NCBI GenBank assembly: GCA_038231175.1
Contig: JBBRLU010000028.1
Location: forward strand, 1-10,466
From: UBA4729 sp038231175
Lineage (GTDB): Bacteria; Patescibacteriota; Saccharimonadia; Saccharimonadales; UBA4665
Direction of reading: 5' to 3'
Length of the DNA stretch: 10,466 nt
How positions within the stretch are numbered: position 1 is the stretch's first letter; each line of letters begins with the position of its first letter. The position numbers and the translations under genes were made by a program. The notes below the pieces were generated by a model. The model saw nothing but the letters and a program-made list of their open reading frames with translations, searched no databases and was not told the origin of the DNA. Below are positions 5,286 through 10,466 of the stretch, piece after piece.

Positions 5286-6878
5286 ATGAGCTCAACCGCA
5301 GTACCAGAAAGCCAGCGCCGGATCAATGTCGGCAGCGCCGCTTTACTACTGATTGGTATGAGCTTGGTCGGCCAGGTCCTTGGTTTCTTGCGGACCAAGC
5401 TGGTTAACGGAAATTTCCCGGCCGTCGGCCCACATAGCACCGACGCCTACTTTGCCGCCTTCAGCATCCCCGATTTCTTCTTCTTTACGCTGGCTGCCGG
5501 GGCGCTGGGCGTAGCTTTTATGCCGGCGCTGTCCGATCACCTGCAGAAGAACGACCGCAAGGGCGTCTGGGAACTGGCCACCTGGCTGCTTAACTTGCTG
5601 GCCATCATCATGACGGTCGTCGGCGTCATCATGTTTGTCTTTGCCGGGCCGCTGATCCACTATGTTGTGGCCCCCAGCCTGCAAGGCGAGCAGCTGCATA
5701 ACGCCGTAACTATCATGCGGCTGATAGCCTTCAACCCGTTATTATTTACCATTTCTGGGATTATCACCAGCGTTCAGCAGACGCTCGGCCGCTTCTTCTT
5801 TTACGCCATTGCACCGCTGTTCTATAACCTGTCGATCATCCTGAGTATCTATGTCTTCAAGCACAACATCGGCTTGGTCGGGCTCGGTATCGGGGCGACC
5901 GTCGGTGCCGTCCTGCAGCTTATCGTCGTCTTTATCGGTAATTACAAATTAAATTTTCATTATCGCCCGCGCATCAACTGGAGCAGTAGCGAGTTCAGGG
6001 GAATCCTTGGTAACCTACCGGCCCGCTCGCTGGACCAGGGTATCGATCAGGTTAACAGCGTCGTCGAAACCCATATTGCCAGCTCGCTCAGTCAAGGCAG
6101 TATTACCTACTACAACAACGCCTATGTCCTGAGCACGGCCCCCATCCTGTTGATCGGTACGGCCATCTCCACGGCCGCCTTCCCCCGCCTTAACCAGCAT
6201 TTAAGTCGCGGCCGGCCAGACCTGTTCCGCCGCGACTTCTTAAAGATCTTGCGGGTTATGATCTGGATCGGCGCGCCGCTGTCGGTCGTCTGCTTCTTTG
6301 CCCGAGGCTACCTGGCCCGCCTGATCTTTACACAGGGCAACAGCAAGATAGCGGCTATCTTCGGCTTTCTGACGGTCGCCATTTTCTTCCGAATCCTATA
6401 CTCGATCATGTCACGCTGGTTTTACGCGCAGCGCGACACTAAGACGCCGCTGATCGTCTCGATATTTACGATTGGCCTGAACATCTTACTGGCCTACCAC
6501 CTGGCCCGCCGAACGTCGTACGACGTCGAGGGCCTGGCTTTGGCCCAATCGTTAGTCGCTACCATCGAAGTCTTTGTGCTCGGTATCATCATGGTAACGC
6601 GCGACCACAAGCTATTTGACCGTGAGTTCCTGAGCGGTATCTGGCGCATTCTGTCGGTGACCGGCTTTAGCGTCCTGGCTGGTTTCGCCGCAGTCACGCT
6701 CTACCCACTCAACCTGAATGACCGCGGTTTCATAACGCTCGGTTCCAAATTATTTGTCATAGCCCTCGCCACCTTGGGTACGCACATCCTGATTTCAGCT
6801 GTTTTTGATCTCGAAGAAGTGCGTCCATTGTTTAAACGGCTACGCCAACTGGTGCTTAAGCCACACCGAATAGATTAA
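5286..6878 (+). CDS. murJ: Lipid II flippase MurJ (MviN)
   Basis: MurJ moves the peptidoglycan precursor lipid II from the inner to the outer face of the cytoplasmic membrane. The 530-residue protein is hydrophobic throughout, with about 14 membrane segments, and opens with the MviN-type sequence 'VGQVLGFLRTK' (28-38), 'TDAYFAAFSIPDFFFFTL' (52-69) and 'AAGALGVAFMPALSDHL'. A later 'ETHIASSLSQGSITYYNNA' block and 'GTAISTAAFPRLNQHL' match the middle of the family. By alignment from memory with E. coli MurJ, Arg24 and Asp39 have counterparts (Arg36, Asp53), while the positions of Arg18, Arg52 and Arg270 appear to be Gln30, Phe66 and a Val. This would remove much of the cationic cavity charge, though many distant family members also vary there. 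The start is supported by the Shine-Dalgarno. It has its own promoter downstream of ftsH. Another MOP-superfamily flippase (Wzx type) is possible but less likely. Confidence 0.88.
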   Translation: MSSTAVPESQRRINVGSAALLLIGMSLVGQVLGFLRTKLVNGNFPAVGPHSTDAYFAAFSIPDFFFFTLAAGALGVAFMPALSDHLQKNDRKGVWELATWLLNLLAIIMTVVGVIMFVFAGPLIHYVVAPSLQGEQLHNAVTIMRLIAFNPLLFTISGIITSVQQTLGRFFFYAIAPLFYNLSIILSIYVFKHNIGLVGLGIGATVGAVLQLIVVFIGNYKLNFHYRPRINWSSSEFRGILGNLPARSLDQGIDQVNSVVETHIASSLSQGSITYYNNAYVLSTAPILLIGTAISTAAFPRLNQHLSRGRPDLFRRDFLKILRVMIWIGAPLSVVCFFARGYLARLIFTQGNSKIAAIFGFLTVAIFFRILYSIMSRWFYAQRDTKTPLIVSIFTIGLNILLAYHLARRTSYDVEGLALAQSLVATIEVFVLGIIMVTRDHKLFDREFLSGIWRILSVTGFSVLAGFAAVTLYPLNLNDRGFITLGSKLFVIALATLGTHILISAVFDLEEVRPLFKRLRQLVLKPHRID

Positions 6879-6912
6879 ATAATTCTTAATTAGCTGGCGC
6901 AAATGGGGCGCA

Positions 6913-6928
6913 GCGTTATAATAGGCCT
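6913..6928 (+). promoter_or_regulatory. radC-lepA promoter, probably leaderless
   Basis: A perfect TATAAT (6917-6922) ends 6 bases before the radC ATG, placing transcription start at or on the ATG. The 13 bases GCGTTATAATAGG (6913-6925) are identical to the ftsH promoter core, and both continue to a CCTATG. There is no Shine-Dalgarno and no clear -35 box. It probably drives radC and lepA together. Confidence 0.65.
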
Positions 6929-7678
6929 ATGCCCACAGCCACCCTCAACTATCAATTGTCCGACCATGATCTGATTTTCAAAGAACCCAATGCCCAATAT
7001 ATCTTGCGCGTCAAAGATCTACCTAACCCCGAACGCCCCCGCGAGAAGTTGGCCGAAAGCGGTGCCCAGAACCTATCGGTGGCCGAACTGCTGGCCATCC
7101 TGTGGGGCGTCGGCACCAAGAACGAAGACGTTTTGGCGATGGCCAAGCGGACGCTCAAAGAGTACGGCGAGAAAGCCATCAGTAACGAGCTGAATGCCCA
7201 GCGCTTAGCCGAGTCAGCTAACATCCCGCTGATCAAAGCCTGCCAGGTAGTGGCGGCCTTCGAACTCGGTCGCCGTTTCTATGGTACCGGCCAGGCCGGT
7301 CGCCCGATCCAGGTCCGCAACGCCAAGCAGGCCTACCAATACCTGAAAGAGATGGGTGGCTACCAGAAAGAACAACTGCGCGGTCTGTATTTGAACAGCC
7401 GCTACCAGGTGGTCCACGATGAGGTTATCTCCGTCGGTAGCTTAACCAGTAATATCGTCCACCCCCGTGAGGTCTTCCAACCGGCGCTGGAACGCGGCGC
7501 CGTGGCTATTATCATCGCCCACAACCACCCTTCCGGCCGGCTAGAGCCGACCGAAGCCGATATCCAGGTCACCGAGCAATTGATCGCCGCCGGCGAGGTT
7601 CTGGGCATCGAATTACTTGACCATTTGGTGATTACCGCTACCAATCACGTCAGTGTCATGGACTGCATTGCCCGTTAA
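6929..7678 (+). CDS. radC: RadC family JAMM-domain protein
   Basis: The 249-residue protein has the RadC layout: an N-terminal region with 'RPREKLAESGAQNLSVAELLAILWG' character split as 'RPREKLAESG' and 'LSVAELLAILWG', a helix-hairpin-helix-like middle, and a C-terminal MPN+/JAMM metal site with His198 and His200 in 'HNHPSG' and Asp211 in 'PTEADIQVT'. JAMM domains are zinc hydrolases, usually acting on isopeptide or peptide bonds. The biological role of RadC remains unclear; the old link to DNA repair is not well supported. Length is close to other bacterial RadC (about 220-250). The ATG at 6929 fits the leaderless promoter; about 25 extra residues precede the conserved 'LPNPERPREKL'. Its TAA (7676-7678) is one base before the lepA ATG, so the two are co-transcribed. 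Confidence 0.94.
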   Translation: MPTATLNYQLSDHDLIFKEPNAQYILRVKDLPNPERPREKLAESGAQNLSVAELLAILWGVGTKNEDVLAMAKRTLKEYGEKAISNELNAQRLAESANIPLIKACQVVAAFELGRRFYGTGQAGRPIQVRNAKQAYQYLKEMGGYQKEQLRGLYLNSRYQVVHDEVISVGSLTSNIVHPREVFQPALERGAVAIIIAHNHPSGRLEPTEADIQVTEQLIAAGEVLGIELLDHLVITATNHVSVMDCIAR

Positions 7679-7679
7679 T

Positions 7680-9476
7680 ATGGAACAGAGTAACATTCGC
7701 AATTTTTGTATAATTGCGCACATTGACCACGGCAAATCGACGCTCGCCGATCGGCTGCTGGAATTGACCGGCACGGTACTTAAGCGTGATATGAAAGCCC
7801 AACTTCTTGACCGCATGGATCTGGAACGCGAAAAGGGTATCACCATTAAACTGGCGCCGGTCCGCATGGACTATAAAGGCTACCAACTCAATCTTATCGA
7901 CACCCCCGGCCACGTCGACTTTAGCTACGAAGTCTCGCGCAGCCTGGAAGCCTGCGAAGGGGCACTGTTGGTAGTGGACGCTTCCCAGGGTATCCAAGCC
8001 CAGACGCTGGCCAACGTCTACCTGGCGCTGGCCGCCGACCTGGCAATAATCCCAATCCTTAATAAAATTGATTTGCCAGCGGCTGATGTCGAACGCGTTG
8101 GCGCCGAAATTGTCAGCTTGCTCGGCTGTAAGTTTGAAGACATCCTACAGATTTCGGCTAAGACCGGTATCGGCATCGAGGGCGTTTTGGAACGGGTCAT
8201 CAAAGACGTACCCAACCCCGACACCTCCGTCCGCGGCCTGTCCAAACACACCGGCCAAACCCGAGCCCTCATCTTCGATAGTTACTATGACGATTACCGC
8301 GGTGTCATTCTATACGTCCGGGTCTTCGAGGGCGAAATTGTTAAAAATGCTCAAATCCGCATGATGGCCACCGGCACACCCGGCATTGCCTTAGAAGTTG
8401 GCGCCCTCAAACCCGATATGACGCCGGGAGTCGCCTTGAAAGACGGTGAGATCGGCTACATCGTGACCAACTTAAAGACCACCCGTGACGCCAAGGTCGG
8501 TGACACCGTGACGCTGGTGGCTAACCCGGCGACCGAACCATTGCCCGGCTACCGCAACGTCCAGCCGTTTGTCTATGCCGGTTTCTTCCCGGAATCTAAC
8601 GAGTTTTACCAGGAGCTAAAAGACGCCATTGAAAAGCTCAGCTTAAGTGACTCGGCGCTACAATTTGCCCCGGAGAACTCGCCGGTGCTCGGCTTTGGCG
8701 TGCGGATCGGTTTCCTAGGATTGCTGCACATGGATATTATCCGTGAGCGCCTGGAACGAGAGTATAACCTGGAGTTAGTGGTAACCAATCCGTCCACCGA
8801 CTACCAAATCAAGCTGTTAAACGGCGAGCAGCTCGACATCAAAAGCGCTGCTGACCTGCCAGACCCAGCTCGAATTGAAAGCATCAGCGAACCGTGGATT
8901 AAGGGTGAGATTGTCGTGCCCCAAGAATATGTTGGCCCAGTTATCCAACTAATTTCGGCCAAGCGTGGTTTACAGACCAACCTCAGTTTTATGGAACAAC
9001 GGGCACTCGTCAGTTTTGAAGCGCCTCTAGCTAACTTGTTAACTGATTTTTATGACCAACTGAAGAGTATTACTAGCGGCTATGGCTCATTCAACTACGA
9101 ACTCGATGATTACCGTATTGAAGACTTAGTGAAGGTAGATTTCTACGTTGCTAGTGAGCGGGTTGACGCCCTATCGGTCATGGTACATAAAACTGAAGCT
9201 GATCGTTTAGGCCGTGACATCGTCGCCAAGCTCAAAGAGGTAATCCCAAAGCAGAACTTCCAAGTTGCGCTGCAGGCTGCTATCGGCGGCCGCTTTATCG
9301 CCCGTGAAGACATCAGCGCCTACAGAAAAGACGTCACCACCGGTTTATATGGTGGTGACGTCTCTCGTAAGAAAAAGGTCTTAGCTAAACAAGCGAAAGG
9401 CAAGAAGCGAATGAAGCGCTTCGGTAAGGTTGATATTCCTTCCGAAGCCTTCACCGTCATGCTCAAGCGCGATTAA
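7680..9476 (+). CDS. lepA: Elongation factor 4 (LepA), ribosomal GTPase
   Basis: LepA/EF4 is a translational GTPase that binds the ribosome and has been linked to back-translocation and 30S biogenesis. The 598-residue product (E. coli 599) shows G1 'AHIDHGKST' (13-21), the switch I region with 'EREKGITIKLAPVRM' (49-63), G3 'DTPGHVDF' (74-81), G4 'NKID' (128-131) and G5 'SAK' (159-161). Domains II, III, V and the LepA-specific C-terminal domain follow, ending with 'GKKRMKRFGKVDIPSEAF'. The ATG at 7680 is preferred over the in-frame ATG at 7653, because family members begin 'M...IRNF.IIAHIDHGKS' and 7653 overlaps the end of radC. One base separates it from radC and there is no Shine-Dalgarno, so coupling is likely. 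Its TAA overlaps the stop of the convergent gene by 2 bases. It contains a perfect 13-bp inverted repeat (9329-9363). Confidence 0.97.
   Translation: MEQSNIRNFCIIAHIDHGKSTLADRLLELTGTVLKRDMKAQLLDRMDLEREKGITIKLAPVRMDYKGYQLNLIDTPGHVDFSYEVSRSLEACEGALLVVDASQGIQAQTLANVYLALAADLAIIPILNKIDLPAADVERVGAEIVSLLGCKFEDILQISAKTGIGIEGVLERVIKDVPNPDTSVRGLSKHTGQTRALIFDSYYDDYRGVILYVRVFEGEIVKNAQIRMMATGTPGIALEVGALKPDMTPGVALKDGEIGYIVTNLKTTRDAKVGDTVTLVANPATEPLPGYRNVQPFVYAGFFPESNEFYQELKDAIEKLSLSDSALQFAPENSPVLGFGVRIGFLGLLHMDIIRERLEREYNLELVVTNPSTDYQIKLLNGEQLDIKSAADLPDPARIESISEPWIKGEIVVPQEYVGPVIQLISAKRGLQTNLSFMEQRALVSFEAPLANLLTDFYDQLKSITSGYGSFNYELDDYRIEDLVKVDFYVASERVDALSVMVHKTEADRLGRDIVAKLKEVIPKQNFQVALQAAIGGRFIAREDISAYRKDVTTGLYGGDVSRKKKVLAKQAKGKKRMKRFGKVDIPSEAFTVMLKRD
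9329..9363. repeat. Perfect 13-bp inverted repeat inside lepA
   Basis: AGACGTCACCACC (9329-9341) is exactly complementary to GGTGGTGACGTCT (9351-9363) around a 9-base loop. It lies in the codons for 'KDVTTGLYGGDVSRK', a conserved LepA block, so part of the symmetry follows from the protein (Asp-Val-Thr-Thr against Gly-Gly-Asp-Val), but perfect pairing also needs matching third bases. In mRNA it would form a strong hairpin about 110 bases before the stop codon. No T tract follows. Confidence 0.8.
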
Positions 9477-10466
9477 CTATGGGCTGTACCCCATAACTGA
9501 TAGTTACCGTGCATGTAAATCTTTCCGTCTGGTTTGATACCAGCTCGATAAGTAGCGCCTGGTGTAACTTTAAAACACTGATGGTCTCTGTTTCCGTCTG
9601 CATGGAACGATTTTGATGAGGCAACTGATGTCCAGCCATTTCCATTAGATTTTTCGATGTCGAAACTATACTTATCAGATACTAGGCCAAAGCCAGATAA
9701 ATTGTAGCTATCGATTGTATTGGCAAGGCAAACATCACCGCCGGTACTTGTTACATTACCAGTGTGATTCCTTGAACCATTATTGTGCCAATCAATATAA
9801 CCAGAGGCATATGTGACTACCGGCATATTATACACGGCGCCTTTAGTACTTCCGGTTGAGACGCTATTACTGACGACTTTGCCGTCAAGATCCTTACATT
9901 GTGCAGCTGTCTTACTGGCTGTTGTCATAGCCTCTGAAGCGGGGAGTCGACGTGGAGCACCGGGTATTCGATAGTAACAGTTTACTAACGTAGCTACTGG
10001 TGATGGGCCAGCACTAATAGATTTTTTACACGTATTAGGTATGGCTTCATTTCCGCTATGAGCGTGCCAGAAACATTTTCCAGTAATACCATCAATGTCT
10101 TTCAGGCCAGCTTTTTTCTGAATTCTTTCAATTTTGTTTTGCGTGGCTCCACCAGGTGTATAGACACCGTCGGCGCCGACGCCAAGTACTTTTTGGACCT
10201 TGGCAACACAATAGCTGGATTGTCCAGGTCTTACCACTGGTCGGTCGACGTGGCAGAGACTAGCATCTGCATACGAAACTGGCTTTGTTGGCGTGTTAGT
10301 AGGATTAGTGCGTGTGGTTGTGGAGGTCGGTTTTGGTGCCGGTTCAGTAGTTGGCTTAGTGGTGGCAGGCTTTGGAGTTGGTGGAGTTTTTACTGGTTGG
10401 ACAGGTTTCAGTTTGTGGGTGGCGCAGTAGGCGACGCTATGAACGGCGGTGGTTGTTTTGCCGTTG
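9473..10466 (-). CDS. Putative secreted wall-associated protein with peptidoglycan-binding-like domain (N-terminus outside window)
   Basis: The minus-strand frame is open from the window's right edge to a TAA (9475-9473), giving 330 visible residues. In order it holds a short Cys-containing piece ('VAYCATHKLK'), a 43-residue Pro/Thr/Lys-rich low-complexity linker (bases 10408-10280), then a region with 'SYCVAKVQKVLGVGADGVY' and 'RIQKKAGLKDIDGITGKCFW' that resembles a PG_binding_1-type peptidoglycan-binding domain bracketed by two cysteines. A Ser/Thr/Gly/Asn-rich C-terminal part follows, with further cysteines and a beta-rich look ('GYIDWHNNGSRNHTGN' ... 'HQCFKVTPGATYRAGIKPDG'). The linker, repeated cysteines and lack of catalytic motifs suggest an exported surface protein, perhaps involved in attachment to its own or a host cell wall. 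No signal peptide can be checked, as the start is missing. I do not recognise the C-terminal region. A GTG at 10237 could act as a start but would cut off the linker, so the longer open frame is preferred. Confidence 0.6.
   Translation of the reverse strand, partial: NGKTTTAVHSVAYCATHKLKPVQPVKTPPTPKPATTKPTTEPAPKPTSTTTRTNPTNTPTKPVSYADASLCHVDRPVVRPGQSSYCVAKVQKVLGVGADGVYTPGGATQNKIERIQKKAGLKDIDGITGKCFWHAHSGNEAIPNTCKKSISAGPSPVATLVNCYYRIPGAPRRLPASEAMTTASKTAAQCKDLDGKVVSNSVSTGSTKGAVYNMPVVTYASGYIDWHNNGSRNHTGNVTSTGGDVCLANTIDSYNLSGFGLVSDKYSFDIEKSNGNGWTSVASSKSFHADGNRDHQCFKVTPGATYRAGIKPDGKIYMHGNYQLWGTAHS
9478..9495. other. Small hairpin between convergent lepA and the wall-protein gene
   Basis: TATGGG (9478-9483) pairs with CCCATA (9490-9495) around a 6-base loop, directly after the lepA stop and inside the last codons of the opposite gene. 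It could slow or stop lepA transcription, but no T run follows on either strand, so it is not a standard intrinsic terminator. Confidence 0.3.

Noticed and set aside
7653..7679. Upstream in-frame ATG at 7653 as the lepA start
   Set aside because: It would add nine residues overlapping the end of radC, and the family normally begins a few residues before 'IIAHIDHGKS', matching ATG 7680.
10235..10237. GTG at 10237 as the start of the right-end protein
   Set aside because: The same frame stays open to the window edge and encodes a Pro/Thr linker and cysteines in keeping with the rest, so the true start is probably outside.

Overview
The window looks like a chromosomal piece of a Candidate Phyla Radiation (Patescibacteria) bacterium, possibly of the Saccharibacteria type. 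This lineage call rests on family memory: the LepA switch region has the 'IKLAPVRM' form that I associate with that group, protein starts mostly lack Shine-Dalgarno sequences, and several promoters sit directly on the start codon. No rRNA or other decisive marker is present. The core has a fairly high GC content with many GCC/GTC/ATC codons. The first ~320 bases are clearly AT-rich, and the last ~1 kb is moderately so.

Layout. (1) Bases 1-373 hold the C-terminal end of a large serine recombinase on the + strand. Its reading frame runs into the antisense of a tRNA-Met gene (330-406, minus strand) and stops there. This looks like the edge of an integrated element lying to the left. A rho-independent terminator for the tRNA (292-316, minus) lies inside the recombinase coding sequence. 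(2) Bases 467-2402 carry a minus-strand cluster: histidine phosphatase, then an HD-domain phosphohydrolase overlapping it by one base (TAATG), then a TauE/SafE-type membrane transporter 65 bases further on. (3) From 2426 rightward the + strand carries tilS, ftsH, murJ, radC and lepA. tilS and the phosphatase diverge from a 23-bp gap holding a palindromic -10 element. tilS, ftsH and radC have a -10 box ending 6-9 bases before their ATG, so they are probably leaderless. murJ has a normal short leader with a Shine-Dalgarno. lepA follows radC after one base. (4) From 9473 to the right end, a convergent minus-strand gene encodes an unrecognised, probably surface-exposed protein with a Pro/Thr linker, a peptidoglycan-binding-like domain and a Cys-containing C-terminal region. 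It is cut by the window end.

How the genes work together. Most of the window is housekeeping: tRNA-Ile2 anticodon lysidine modification (TilS), membrane protein quality control (FtsH), lipid II flipping (MurJ), the RadC JAMM-domain protein and ribosome quality/biogenesis (LepA/EF4). No complete new multi-gene system is visible. The parts most worth a second look are the recombinase/tRNA junction with its embedded terminator, the leaderless promoter pattern, the shared divergent -10 palindrome, a perfect 13-bp inverted repeat inside lepA, and the uncharacterised wall-binding protein.
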